The notes below the pieces were generated by a model. The model worked only from the letters and a program-made list of their open reading frames with translations, had not been told where the DNA came from and did not search any database. This document shows, one piece after another, positions 53,955 to 63,973 of a stretch of 64,000 nt of DNA (positions within the stretch are counted from its first letter, which is position 1; the number at the start of each line of letters is the position of its first letter). The DNA lies in contig SCNT01000004.1 in NCBI GenBank assembly GCA_005503165.1, positions 93,999 through 157,998 of the forward strand, given 5' to 3'. The position numbers and the translations under genes are program-made. This DNA comes from Sphingomonadaceae bacterium 3R27E2-A (GTDB lineage: Bacteria; Pseudomonadota; Alphaproteobacteria; Sphingomonadales; Sphingomonadaceae).

Positions 53955-56900
53955 TCATTCGGCCGGCTGCGGCTCGGCCTCCAGATGCGGCTTGCCGTCG
54001 TCGCCCTTGCGATAGGTGAGCAAGTTGCGCGAGAAGAAGCGGCCGAGGCGCTTTTCGATGCTGTCGGCGAGGCTGAAGCCCGCGGGCACGATCAGCAAGG
54101 TCAGCAGCGTCGACAGGATCAGCCCGCCGATCACGACCACGCCCATCGGCGCGCGCCACGCGCCGTCGCCCGACAGCGAGATCGCGGTCGGCACCATGCC
54201 CGCCACCATCGCGACCGTGGTCATGACGATCGGCTGCGCGCGCTTGCGCCCCGCGTCCATCAACGCCGCGTTCTTCGCGACGCCATGGTCCATCTCCTCG
54301 ATCGCGAAATCGACGAGCAGGATCGAGTTTTTCGCGACGATGCCAAGCAGCATCAAGAGGCCGATGAACACGGGCATCGAGATTTCCATGCCGGTGACCG
54401 CGAGCCCGAGCAGGCCGCCGAGCGGCGCGAGCAGCAGCGACGACATGTTGACCAGCGGCGACAGGAAGCGGCGATAGAGCAGCACCAGCGTCGCGAAGAC
54501 GAGCAGCAGGCCCGACACCACGGCAACGAGGAAATTCTGCATCATCTCCGCCTGCCACTTGGCGTCGCCCTGGATCACCTTGCGGATGCCCTGCGGCATG
54601 TTCGCGATCGACGGCAATTTGTCGATCTTGGTCTGCGCGTCGCCGGTCACCAGCCCCGGCGCGAGGTCGGCGCCGATGACGATGCGCCGCGTCTGGTTGT
54701 AGCGGCGGAGCTCGGTCGGGCCGGCGCCGAACCCGATCTCGGCGACCGATTTCAGCGGCACGGTCCCGCCGCGCGCGGTCGGGACCGGCAGATTCTCGAT
54801 CGTCGCGAGGCTGCGGCGCGAGTCCTCGGACAAGAGGACGCGGATCGGGATCTGGCGGTCGGACAGCGAGAATTTCGCCGCATTCTGGTCGATGTCGCCC
54901 AGCGTCGCGATGCGGATCGTCTGGCTGAGCGCCGCGGTCGTCACGCCGAGCTCGGCGGCGAGGTCCATGCGCGGATTGACGATGATCTCGGGCCGCGGAA
55001 TGTCGCCCTCGATCCGCACCGCGCGCAGTTCCTTGAGCGCGCTCATCTCGCGGACGATCCGGCGCGCGTGGTTTTCGAGCGCGACGGGATCGTCGCCGCC
55101 GACGATGAAGGTGATGTCGCGGCCCGAGAAGCCGCCCGACTGGCTCTGGAACGAGACGCGCGCGTCGGGGATCGCCGCCATCTTCGGCTGCAAGCCGCGC
55201 TCCCATTCGACGCTGGTCGTGGGACGCTCCTTCTTGAGCGTGATATAGACGCTGCCGCCGCCGACATTGACGTCGTAGAAGGCGTTGTCGACGACGCTGT
55301 TCGCCGCGAGGATCGCATTTATCTGGTTGGCGATGACTTCGCTCTGCGCAAGCGTCGATCCCGGCGGCAGTTCGTAGCTGATCTGGCTATAGTCGCTGTT
55401 CGTCGTCGGCTGGAACTGCTTCGGCAGCACCGCGAAAAGCACGAGGCTCGACACGAAGGCGAGCACGCCGATCCCGACGATCCACACGCGGTGGTCCAGC
55501 AGGCGCGCGCCGGCGCGCTGGACCATGAAGCGCGACCAGTTGGTGAAGCCATTGTCGCGCATACCCATCGCATAGGCGATCGCGCCGAAGATGATGCAGA
55601 GCAAGGTGACCAGGAGGAAGGTCACGGCCGCCATGAGCGGGGTCTGGAGCAGGAAATGCATCGCCGGATTGGGCGCATCCTGCCCGACGGGGACCGGCTG
55701 ATAATATTGCCACACCATCGCGGCGAGGACGAGCGCCGCCGCGACGAAGCCGAGGATGAAGAACATCGGCCGCGTCGCCACCGGCGAGAAGCCCGCCCGT
55801 TTCGCCTTGTGCTTGCTGTCGTCGAGCGTCCAGCGCAGGACATTCTCGTAGCGATCGACCCACGGTCCCGCGGCATGCTCCTGCTCGCCCTGCGCCGACA
55901 GGAAATAGGCCGCGATCATCGGCGTGATCATGCGCGCGACCGCGAGGCTTACGAGCACGGCGAACACCACGGTCATGCCGAACTGGATGAAGAACTGCCC
56001 CGACACGCCGGGCATCAGCGCCACCGGCAGGAACACCGCGACGATCGACATCGTCGTCGCGACGACCGCGAGCCCGATCTCGTCGGCGGCGTCGATCGAC
56101 GCCTGATAGGCGGTCTTGCCCATTCGCATATGTCTGACGATATTCTCGATCTCGACGATCGCATCGTCGACGAGCACGCCGGCCACCAGGCTCAAGGCGA
56201 GCAGCGACAAGCCGTTGAGCGAGAAGCCCATCAGTTCCATGAACCAGAAGGTCGGGATCGCCGACAGCGGGATCGCGAGCGCCGAGATCAAGGTCGCGCG
56301 CCAGTCGCGCAGGAACAGGAAGACGACGACGACCGCGAGCACCGCGCCCTCGATCATCGCGGCCATCGAGCTGCGGTATTGCTCCTTGGTATATTCGGTG
56401 CGCGTGAAGAGGATCTTGAAATTGACCTTGGGGTTGTTCTTCTTGATCTCGGCGAGCTTCTTCATCGTCTCGTCGTGGACGGTGACGTCGGACGCGCCCT
56501 TCGCCTTTTCGATCGAGAAGCTGAGCACCTGCTTGCCCTGAATCTTCGCCAGGTTGCGCTGTTCGGCATAGCCGTCGGTGACCTTGGCGACGTCGCTCAG
56601 CCGGATCGTCCGGCCGCTGCCCAGCGACAGTTGATAATCGCCGAGCTGATAGGCGCTGCCCGCATTGCCGAGCACGCGCACCGCCTGCTCGCTGCCCGCG
56701 ATCTCGGTGCGCCCGCCCGCGGCGTTGACATTGACCTGACGCAGCTGCTGGTTGATCTGACTGGCGGTGATGCCATAGCTTTGCATGCGCGCGGGATCGA
56801 GGATGACGCGGATCTCGCGGTCGACGCCGCCCGAGCGGCGCACCTGGCTCATGCCGGGGATCGAGAGCAGTTCCTTGGCCACCGTGTTGTCGACGAACCA

Positions 56901-57371
56901 CGACAGCTGTTCGAGCGTCATGTCGGTCGCCTCGACCGCGAAATAGGTGATCGGGCCGCCGGCGATGTCGACGCGCACGACCTGCGGCTCGAGAATGCCG
57001 TCGGGCAGGTCGCTGCGGATCTGCTGCACCGCCTGGTTGACGTCGTTATAGGCGCGGTCGATCGGCGTGCCGATCGCGAATTGCACGAAGGTGCGGCTGT
57101 TGCCCTCGCTGACATAGGAGGACATTTCGTCGACGCCGCTGACGCCGCGGATGGCGGCCTCGACGCGCTGCGTGACCTGCGTCTCGAGCTCGGTCGGCGC
57201 GGCGCCGGGCTGCACGACCACGACCTGCACCGCCGGGAATTCGACGTCGGGATTGTCGTTGACGTCCATCCGGTTGAAGCTGACGAGGCCCGCCAGCAGC
57301 AGCAGGACGAACATCACGATCGGCGGCACCGGATTGCGGATGCACCAGGCGGAAATGTTGCGGAAACTCAT
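53955..57371 (-). CDS. RND multidrug efflux permease (HAE1-like)
   Basis: An 1138-residue inner-membrane pump. Family features: N-terminal MSFRNISAWCIRNPV and VMFVLLLLAGLVSF, two large periplasmic loops, and Asp402/Asp403 in TM4 (GVLVDDAIVEIEN) for proton relay. The C-terminal half has the second proton-site Lys in LLGIVAKNSILLVDFAIEE. It is about 100 residues longer than AcrB: between the two halves lie two additional hydrophobic segments (about 536-556 and 578-602). With the adaptor upstream it forms a pump; a TolC-type outer-membrane gene is absent nearby. Confidence 0.94.
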   Translation of the reverse strand: MSFRNISAWCIRNPVPPIVMFVLLLLAGLVSFNRMDVNDNPDVEFPAVQVVVVQPGAAPTELETQVTQRVEAAIRGVSGVDEMSSYVSEGNSRTFVQFAIGTPIDRAYNDVNQAVQQIRSDLPDGILEPQVVRVDIAGGPITYFAVEATDMTLEQLSWFVDNTVAKELLSIPGMSQVRRSGGVDREIRVILDPARMQSYGITASQINQQLRQVNVNAAGGRTEIAGSEQAVRVLGNAGSAYQLGDYQLSLGSGRTIRLSDVAKVTDGYAEQRNLAKIQGKQVLSFSIEKAKGASDVTVHDETMKKLAEIKKNNPKVNFKILFTRTEYTKEQYRSSMAAMIEGAVLAVVVVFLFLRDWRATLISALAIPLSAIPTFWFMELMGFSLNGLSLLALSLVAGVLVDDAIVEIENIVRHMRMGKTAYQASIDAADEIGLAVVATTMSIVAVFLPVALMPGVSGQFFIQFGMTVVFAVLVSLAVARMITPMIAAYFLSAQGEQEHAAGPWVDRYENVLRWTLDDSKHKAKRAGFSPVATRPMFFILGFVAAALVLAAMVWQYYQPVPVGQDAPNPAMHFLLQTPLMAAVTFLLVTLLCIIFGAIAYAMGMRDNGFTNWSRFMVQRAGARLLDHRVWIVGIGVLAFVSSLVLFAVLPKQFQPTTNSDYSQISYELPPGSTLAQSEVIANQINAILAANSVVDNAFYDVNVGGGSVYITLKKERPTTSVEWERGLQPKMAAIPDARVSFQSQSGGFSGRDITFIVGGDDPVALENHARRIVREMSALKELRAVRIEGDIPRPEIIVNPRMDLAAELGVTTAALSQTIRIATLGDIDQNAAKFSLSDRQIPIRVLLSEDSRRSLATIENLPVPTARGGTVPLKSVAEIGFGAGPTELRRYNQTRRIVIGADLAPGLVTGDAQTKIDKLPSIANMPQGIRKVIQGDAKWQAEMMQNFLVAVVSGLLLVFATLVLLYRRFLSPLVNMSSLLLAPLGGLLGLAVTGMEISMPVFIGLLMLLGIVAKNSILLVDFAIEEMDHGVAKNAALMDAGRKRAQPIVMTTVAMVAGMVPTAISLSGDGAWRAPMGVVVIGGLILSTLLTLLIVPAGFSLADSIEKRLGRFFSRNLLTYRKGDDGKPHLEAEPQPAE

Positions 57372-57410
57372 GACTCAAACGCCTTTGTGCGGGGTGCCTG
57401 CGGTTGGCTC

Positions 57411-58616
57411 TTATTGCGACGATTTCTGCAGCACGGGTTTCACGGTGTCGCCGACGTTCAGGAAGGCGCCGGCTAGCACGACCACGCGCTCGTTGCCGGT
57501 GAGCCCCGACGCGATCGACACGCCGTCGTCGCTGACCGTGCCGACCTTGACCGGCTTGCGTTCGATCTTGTTGTCCTTGCCGACGACCAGCACGAAATTG
57601 CCCTCGGGACCGCTCTGCACCGCGCTTTCGGGGAGCAGCGGCGCCTCGGCCGAACCCGCGACCAGCCGCGCGTCGGCGAAACCGCCGGGGCGCAGCGCGC
57701 TGCTATAGGGGATCGCGATGCGGACCATGCCTTGGCGCGTGTCGGCGTTGATCACCGGCGACACCTGCCACACCTGGCCCGCGATGTTGAGGTCGGTGCC
57801 AACGGGGGTGACCGTCGCGCGCGTTCCGACGGGGACGCGTTGCAGGTCGGCCTCGGCCATCTGCGCCATCATCTCCATCTCGCCGCCGCGCGCCATGCGG
57901 AACAGCACGCCGCTGCCCGCACCGACGACCTGGCCGGGCTCGACCTGGCGCGTCAGCACCAGCCCCGCGGCGGGGGCGACGATGTTGAGCCGGCTGTTGC
58001 GCGCCTGCGCCTCGGCGTGCTGCGCCTGCGCGACGCGGACCCGCGCATTGGCGGCGTCGCGCGTGGCGCGCTTGCGGTCCATGTCGGCCTTGGAAATGAA
58101 CCCGCGCGACACCAGCGCCTCGGCGCGCTCGAGTTCGGCCTGCGCCAGGCTGGCGTCGGCCTGTGCGACGCGGATCGACGCCGCGAGCGCCGAGGCCTGC
58201 TGCGTCTGGACCGCGCGGTCGATCACCGCGAGCGTCTGGCCGGCGCCGACCCACTGGCCGGGTTCGACGAGCACGCGCACGACCTGACCGCCTTCGCCGG
58301 CGATGCCGATCGGCATCTCGCGGCGCGCGGCGATCGTGCCATTGGCCGAAATCGTCGCCTGCACGGACTGGCGGCCGGGGATCATCACGGTGACGTTCGG
58401 CGCGCTTTCGCCGCCCTTGCCCGCAGCCCCCGGGGCGCCGCCGGCGGTTGCTGCACCGCCGCCCTTGCCCGAGGAAAAGGCGAACCAGGCCGCGGCCAGC
58501 GCCACGACGATCAGCACGACTGCAATGATCAGCCGCGTGCGGCGACGCCGGTTGTCGATGTCGTCATGATACCCCGCCAGGCTGTCCATCGCGTCCACTT
58601 TCCGCTCGTAGTTCAC
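57411..58616 (-). CDS. RND efflux periplasmic adaptor (membrane fusion protein)
   Basis: A 401-residue adaptor. N-terminal cytoplasmic segment, one membrane helix (LIIAVVLIVVALAAAWFAF), then a Gly/Ala linker and the barrel-sandwich half-motif VRVLVEPGQWVGAGQTLAVID, an alpha-hairpin (ASALAASIRVAQADASL onward), the second half RLNIVAPAAGLVLTRQVEPGQVV and a beta-barrel. I prefer the GTG at 58616 because AGAGGAA lies 6 bases upstream; ATG at the DSLAGY segment is a later alternative. It is 39 bases upstream of the pump gene, one operon. Confidence 0.93.
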   Translation of the reverse strand: MNYERKVDAMDSLAGYHDDIDNRRRRTRLIIAVVLIVVALAAAWFAFSSGKGGGAATAGGAPGAAGKGGESAPNVTVMIPGRQSVQATISANGTIAARREMPIGIAGEGGQVVRVLVEPGQWVGAGQTLAVIDRAVQTQQASALAASIRVAQADASLAQAELERAEALVSRGFISKADMDRKRATRDAANARVRVAQAQHAEAQARNSRLNIVAPAAGLVLTRQVEPGQVVGAGSGVLFRMARGGEMEMMAQMAEADLQRVPVGTRATVTPVGTDLNIAGQVWQVSPVINADTRQGMVRIAIPYSSALRPGGFADARLVAGSAEAPLLPESAVQSGPEGNFVLVVGKDNKIERKPVKVGTVSDDGVSIASGLTGNERVVVLAGAFLNVGDTVKPVLQKSSQ

Positions 58617-58824
58617 GTCAATTTCCTCTGTCCCGCCCCCGGCCATCGCAAGCGCGGGGCCCGCGGCTCCGCGCCGCGCCAGGCGCGCCGGACCCTCGGC
58701 CTGCTTCAGGGTGTATTACCCAATTAAGCCACCCCTGACAAGGGGAGAAACGCGACCCCGCCGCTGCACCGGCGCGGCGAGTCTTAGGCGGGGTTGTCGC
58801 GGGATTCCAGCGCATAAAGGCATG

Positions 58825-58857
58825 AAAAAAGGCGGCCGGCTCATACCGACCGCCCTT
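58825..58857 (-). terminator. Intrinsic terminator of GlsB-like gene
   Basis: On the minus strand GGCGGTCGG and CCGGCCGCC pair across a 6-base loop with one mismatch, followed by TTTTTT. It lies about 40 bases beyond the GlsB stop. Confidence 0.75.
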
Positions 58858-58895
58858 TCCGGACCGGCCCCGAGGGACCGTTGTGTCGCGTGCGC

Positions 58896-59168
58896 TCAGC
58901 GCACGCGCCCGCGCTTCACCAGGTTGACGATGGCGAGCAGCAAAATCGCGCCGAGGAAGGCGGTGAGCAACGTCATCGGATCGAAGGCGTCGCCGCGCAA
59001 ATGTCCGCCGCCGAGGAAGCTGCCGAACAGGAAGCGGCCGAGGATCGACCCGATGCAACCGACGACGATGTTCAGGAAAATGCCCTGCTGCGCGTCGGTG
59101 CGCATCACGATGCTGGCCAGCCAGCCGATGATGCCGCCCATGATGATGGCGATAATCCACGTAAGCAT
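58896..59168 (-). CDS. GlsB/YeaQ/YmgE family stress-response membrane protein
   Basis: A 90-residue protein with three hydrophobic helices: MLTWIIAIIMGGIIGWLASIV, GIFLNIVVGCIGSILGRFLFG and MTLLTAFLGAILLLAIVNLV. The GIIGWLAS and NIVVGCIGSILG segments match the transglycosylase-associated (GlsB/YeaQ) family, often induced by envelope or general stress. The ATG at 59168 is supported by AGGGGG upstream. A CRP-like site lies 250 bases upstream. Followed by an intrinsic terminator. Confidence 0.92.
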   Translation of the reverse strand: MLTWIIAIIMGGIIGWLASIVMRTDAQQGIFLNIVVGCIGSILGRFLFGSFLGGGHLRGDAFDPMTLLTAFLGAILLLAIVNLVKRGRVR

Positions 59169-59419
59169 AAGATGACCCCCTACGATCGTTGGATGCCCTT
59201 GTTTCGTCGGGCAATCAGGATGGTAACTCAAATGGCGCAAACCGCCTAGCGCTATGGCGGCGACCGCGACCGCCGTCCTTTGCGTGCCAGCACAATGCGA
59301 TAGGGGGAGAAAGGTTCCCGGCCGGCCCGTCGGGGCGCGGCCGGGAAAGTGGGATCAGTTCCGATCGGGGAACTTCTCCGGGTCGCAAGACGGCCATAAA
59401 CAGCCGCATGCGACCGCGG

Positions 59420-59435
59420 TGTGACATTCATCACA
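59420..59435. promoter_or_regulatory. Perfect CRP/FNR-type motif TGTGA-N6-TCACA
   Basis: TGTGACATTCATCACA has both half-sites of the CRP consensus exactly. It lies 252 bases upstream of the GlsB-like start on one side and far from nadA on the other, so its target is unclear. Confidence 0.5.
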
Positions 59436-59497
59436 GGCCGAAGAATTTTTGGGTGGGTGGCTTCAGGGGGCCGCTTTGGGGTGGAAGCGGACATAAT

Positions 59498-59703
59498 AAT
59501 CCTCCCTGTCGCGCAGCGATGGGGAGGGGGACAGTTTGGGGTCGTCCGGTCCCCCGGACCGGACTTGGATTGCCGGGGGCAATCCAACCCCAAACTCGAA
59601 GCATGGTGGAGGGGCGGCGGCCTGGAACCTGGGCTTGGGGCATCGGCCCCTCCACCACCCTACGGGTGGTCCCCCTCCCCACGGCTACGCCGCAGGGAGG
59701 ATT
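59498..59703. repeat. Bipartite palindromic repeat, copy D
   Basis: 206 bp, the reverse complement of copy C with about five differences by eye. Ends AATCCTCCCTG and CAGGGAGGATT. Not next to any gene stop. Confidence 0.92.
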
Positions 59704-60407
59704 AGGGCGGCCCCTCCCGCCCGATACCCGTCATTCCGCGCAGCCGACGATTTCGCCCGCGCCGCGCATCGCGCGCACACGAAATGGGGGCCGGCATCGC
59801 TGCCAACCCCCACTATCCGGTATCCTCCCGGTCGCTGCCCGCTTGCCTTCATCCCGGTCCGCCTCTCTCGCGATCGGCGGCCCGCAAAACGACGCTTGCG
59901 GCGCGGTCCGGAACTATCCGGCGATGGTTTGGTCGGCCCCCTTTCGGGGGCCGGCCGCACCTGGAAAGCCCTTCATCATCTCTTCTCGCGTCTGCCGAAG
60001 CAGTCGCCGTCCAAGCGATGGACTGCATTTCCTATCCCGGTCGGGTCCGCCTCAACTCGTGGGAATCGCGGCGTTCCGTGACCAGGTATCGGTCCACTTC
60101 CTCGTCGATCCGGCCCGTTCTTCTCCGGCGGGTCTTGCAACCTGCCTTCCTGCCCCGGCGGTCCGTCGTCTCCGTCGTCCGATGCTTGGAAGCTGACATG
60201 ACTCGGCCGGGCCGCCAACAAAAATTGCGGCGAAACGCCCGCGATTGCGCCGTCGACTGTGGATAAGTCCGGCATTAGCAATTAGCGGATTCGCTGCAGC
60301 ATTTTTGTAACAAGCCTGCAGCATTTTCGGATTCGGTGCGGCGGGTCGGCCGGCCGGATTTGCGATGCGACTCGCCGAACCGAAGCTGCGACTCGCGTGC
60401 GATCCGC

Positions 60408-61397
60408 TCAGGCGCGGCCGAGGTCGCCCTTGCCCACCGTCCCCGACGCCATTTCGAGCATCCGGTCGAGGCTCTTGCGCGCCGCGAGGCGCAGCTCCTC
60501 GTCCATCTCGATTCGCGGCTGGAGGTCGCGGAGCGCAATATAGAGCTTCTCCATCGTGTTGAGCGCCATGTACGGGCAGATGTTGCAGTTGCAGTTGCCG
60601 TCGGCCCCGGGCGCGCCGATGAAATTCTTCTCGGGCAGCGCCAGCTCCATCTGGTGGATGATGTGCGGCTCGGTCGCGACGATCAGCGTGTCGCCGGGGA
60701 AGGTCTTGGCGAACTGCAATATGCCGCTGGTCGAGCCGACATAATCGGCATGATCGACGATATGCGGCGGGCATTCGGGGTGCGCCGCGACCGGCGCGCC
60801 CGGATGCTGCGCCTTGAGCTTCAGGAGCTCGGTCTCGCTGAACGCCTCGTGGACGATGCACACGCCCGGCCACAACAGCATCTCGCGCCCGAACTTGCGG
60901 TTGAGATAGCCGCCGAGGTGGCGGTCGGGACCGAAAATGATCGGCTGGTCCTCGGGGATCTGGCTGATGATCGTCTCGGCGCTCGACGAGGTGACGATGA
61001 TGTCGCTCAGCGCCTTCACCGCCGCCGAGCAGTTGATGTAGGTCAGCGCGATATGGTCGGGGTGCTGGGCGCGGAAACGCGCGAACTGTTCGGGCGGGCA
61101 GCTGTCCTCGAGGCTGCACCCCGCATCCATGTCGGGCAGGATGACGATCTTCTCGGGGCTCAGGATCTTGGCGGTCTCGGCCATGAACTTGACCCCGCAA
61201 AAGGCGATGACGTCGGCGTCGGTGTCGGCCGCCTTGCGCGACAGTTCGAGGCTGTCGCCGACGAAATCGGCGAGATCCTGGATCTCGGGCTTCTGGTAAT
61301 AATGCGCGAGGATCACCGCGTTGCGCTCCTTGCGGAGGCGGTCGATTTCGGCGCGCAGATCGAGGCCGGTGAGATTTTCGCGGACGGGAGCAGTCAT
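60408..61397 (-). CDS. nadA: Quinolinate synthase
   Basis: A 329-residue 4Fe-4S enzyme that condenses iminoaspartate with dihydroxyacetone phosphate in de novo NAD synthesis. Family blocks: VILAHYYQKPEIQDLADFVGDSL, the cluster cysteines in GCSLEDSCP-adjacent YINCSAAVKA, PECPPHIV and CNICPYMALN, and EPHIIHQMELALPEK. Length is slightly below 350, as in the shorter class. No nadB or nadC is next to it, which is unusual for this pathway. ATG at 61397. A membrane-protein gene lies upstream on the same strand. Confidence 0.96.
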   Translation of the reverse strand: MTAPVRENLTGLDLRAEIDRLRKERNAVILAHYYQKPEIQDLADFVGDSLELSRKAADTDADVIAFCGVKFMAETAKILSPEKIVILPDMDAGCSLEDSCPPEQFARFRAQHPDHIALTYINCSAAVKALSDIIVTSSSAETIISQIPEDQPIIFGPDRHLGGYLNRKFGREMLLWPGVCIVHEAFSETELLKLKAQHPGAPVAAHPECPPHIVDHADYVGSTSGILQFAKTFPGDTLIVATEPHIIHQMELALPEKNFIGAPGADGNCNCNICPYMALNTMEKLYIALRDLQPRIEMDEELRLAARKSLDRMLEMASGTVGKGDLGRA

Positions 61398-61466
61398 GGC
61401 TTTTCCTTATACGGCGTTTGCCTTGTGCGCCCTCTACACGTCGCCCCGCGATAGGGCAATTGCGCC

Positions 61467-62195
<729 letters not shown>

Positions 62196-62254
62196 TCCCC
62201 CTCTCAGCTGTAATTTCGAGACTTATCGCAAAGGCCGAGAGCCGTCTTCTAATT

Positions 62255-62333
62255 CCGTTCGTGTCGAGCGAAGTCGAGACAAGCCGAGTTCGCGCATGAC
62301 TTCACGTGTCTCGACTTCGCTCGACACGAACGG
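62255..62333. repeat. REP-like palindromic element, copy 4
   Basis: 79 bp with arms nearly identical to copy 1 (a single A in place of C at ACAAGCC). Lies between the DUF4230 gene stop and the membrane-protein start. Confidence 0.92.
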
Positions 62334-62372
62334 CCTTGAAAATTTGCCGTCGTCTCCCCCCGAAACGCCCCA

Positions 62373-62987
62373 TCACTCCACAGGATCGCCCGCGAAGCGC
62401 GCGGTGACCTTCGCGTCGATCCTCGCAGCCTTCAGCGGCATCGCGAAGCTCTGTTCGACCGCGGTCCGCGCCGCGCCCTGCGCGAGGCGCATCGGGGTCG
62501 CGCCCTTGGCCTGCTTGATCAGTTCGGCCTGCGCCGCCTTGCGGTTCGCAGCGTCGAGCGTCTTTTCGGCGTCGGTCAAGGTCAGCAGGATCGCGCCGTC
62601 GCGAAACTCGCTGATCGCATCGAGGTCGATCTCGGGCCCCGCGAGCCGCAGCGGCGGCAGCGTCACCGTCAGCGCGCCGGTCGCCGCATCCCAGTCGAGA
62701 TCGGACTGCTTGAGCTTCGCGAGATCGAGCTCGTAGCGCACCGTCCCCGGCATGATCAGCGTCTTCTTCGCCTCGAGCCCCAGCCGGCTCTGCGTCGAGG
62801 TGACCACCGCGACGTAGCGCGCGGTGAAGGGAACGAGGATATTCTGTTCCTGCAGCCCCTGCAGGCTCGCCGCGGCGACGGTCTGGGGATCATGGCCCCG
62901 CTGCCAGTCCTGCCAGGCGCGCCAGCCGAGAAACACGGCCACGCCGAGCACCAAGAGAACCAGGATGCGAAACAGCGAACGGCTCAC
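62373..62987 (-). CDS. DUF4230-like membrane-anchored protein
   Basis: A 204-residue protein with one N-terminal helix (LFRILVLLVLGVAVFLGWRAW) and a soluble domain matching DUF4230: LVPFTARYVAVVTSTQSRLGLEAKKTLIMPGTVRYELDLAKL, then LDWDAATGALTVTLPPLRLAGPEID. The C-terminal half is helical with AANRKAAQAELIKQAKG. The GTG at 62987 overlaps the stop of the MBL gene (GTGA). Function unknown; probably periplasmic. Confidence 0.87.
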   Translation of the reverse strand: MSRSLFRILVLLVLGVAVFLGWRAWQDWQRGHDPQTVAAASLQGLQEQNILVPFTARYVAVVTSTQSRLGLEAKKTLIMPGTVRYELDLAKLKQSDLDWDAATGALTVTLPPLRLAGPEIDLDAISEFRDGAILLTLTDAEKTLDAANRKAAQAELIKQAKGATPMRLAQGAARTAVEQSFAMPLKAARIDAKVTARFAGDPVE

Positions 62988-63904
62988 GCCACAAGCCGCC
63001 ATTCGTCGGCGTCGCGCGCAACGCGGCCGCGCTGTTCGAGGTCGAGCAGATGCGCGAGCACCGAGCGGCCCGCCGCGCCCGTCAGGCGGGGGTCGAGCCC
63101 CTTGTACATGTGCGACACCATATCGGGGATAATCGCCGTCCCGCGTTCGAGTTCCTTCAATATCTGCCGCTCGCGCTGCTTCCTGTGGCCGAGCATGCCG
63201 CGCACCAGCTGGCGCGGCTTGGTCACCGCGGGGCCGTGCGCGGGATAATAGACGCGGTCGCCGCGCTCGTAGAGCTTCGACAGGCTGGCCATATAGGCCG
63301 CCATGTCGCCGTCGGGCGGACTGACGACGCTCGTCGACCAGGCCATCACATGGTCGCCCGTGAACAGCGCGCCGGTCTCGACGAGCGCGAAGCAGAGATG
63401 ATTCGAAGTGTGGCCGGGCGTCGCGACCGCCTCGATCGTCCAGCCGTCGCCCGAAATCCGCTCGCCGTCCGCCAGCACGCGGTCGGGCGCGTAATCGGGA
63501 TCGAAGGCCGAATCGGCGCGCGGGCCGTCGTCGCGGAGCGCCAGCGGCGCGCAGCCGATGATCGGCGCGCCCGTCGCCTCGCGCAGCGGCATCGCCGCGG
63601 GGCTGTGATCGCGGTGGGTGTGGGTGCAGAGGATTGCGGCGACGCGCTGACCCCGGGTCGCGCGCAGGATCGCATCGACATGCCCCTGCCCATTGGCGTC
63701 GGGCGGATCGCCGATGCTCATCCCGCTGCCCGTCGGGCCGGGGTCGATCACCGCGATGTCGCGGCCCGCGCCGACCAGCCAGGTCTGGGTGCCGGTGAAG
63801 GTATAGGGCGAGGGATTGGGCGCGAGCACGCGGCGCACCAGCGGTTCGTGCTGCTCGCACTCGCCGGCGCGGATGCTGTCGGGCCATGGCTTGTCGTCGC
63901 TCAT
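62984..63904 (-). CDS. MBL-fold metallo-hydrolase, LACTB2-like
   Basis: A 306-residue metallo-beta-lactamase-fold protein. Metal ligands: THTHRDHSP, the His in ATPGHTSNHL and Asp in LFTGDHVMAW, and later YPAHGPAV. A C-terminal winged-helix-like region (DMVSHMYKGLD...LLDLEQRGRVARDADEWRL) matches the LACTB2 family, whose human member is an endoribonuclease. Bacterial substrate unknown. Overlaps the DUF4230 gene downstream. The ATG at 63904 starts well before the core. Confidence 0.92.
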   Translation of the reverse strand: MSDDKPWPDSIRAGECEQHEPLVRRVLAPNPSPYTFTGTQTWLVGAGRDIAVIDPGPTGSGMSIGDPPDANGQGHVDAILRATRGQRVAAILCTHTHRDHSPAAMPLREATGAPIIGCAPLALRDDGPRADSAFDPDYAPDRVLADGERISGDGWTIEAVATPGHTSNHLCFALVETGALFTGDHVMAWSTSVVSPPDGDMAAYMASLSKLYERGDRVYYPAHGPAVTKPRQLVRGMLGHRKQRERQILKELERGTAIIPDMVSHMYKGLDPRLTGAAGRSVLAHLLDLEQRGRVARDADEWRLVA

Positions 63905-63973
63905 GCCGCCTATGTGGCATCGCGGGGGGAGGAGCGAAAGGGGGCGCGGCGGTTTTGGAGCGGGAGGGGCCTT

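Larger units (their letters stand above)
59169..60407. other. 1.2 kb region without a confident gene
   Basis: Between the GlsB-like gene and nadA. It holds a perfect CRP-type motif (59420-59435), bipartite repeat copy D (59498-59703) and several GC-rich hairpins, for example GGCCCCCTTTCGGGGGCC near 59936. Between 59720 and 60400 open frames are short and have poor codon use. I see no tRNA or known structured RNA, but a non-coding RNA cannot be excluded. Confidence 0.6.

Noticed and set aside
53808..57476. Open reading frame of over 1200 codons on the plus strand opposite the RND pump gene
   Set aside because: It is antisense to a clear pump gene, has Arg/Asp/His-rich composition typical of shadow frames in high-GC DNA, and shows no domain.
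60032..60199. Possible 55-residue basic protein on the minus strand in the gene-poor region
   Set aside because: No good ribosome site, and it uses AGG/AGA arginine codons that are rare in the neighbours; no family recognised.
59720..60300. Possible structured RNA (hairpin-rich stretch)
   Set aside because: Hairpins are present but I could not match 6S, tmRNA, RNase P or any riboswitch consensus by eye.
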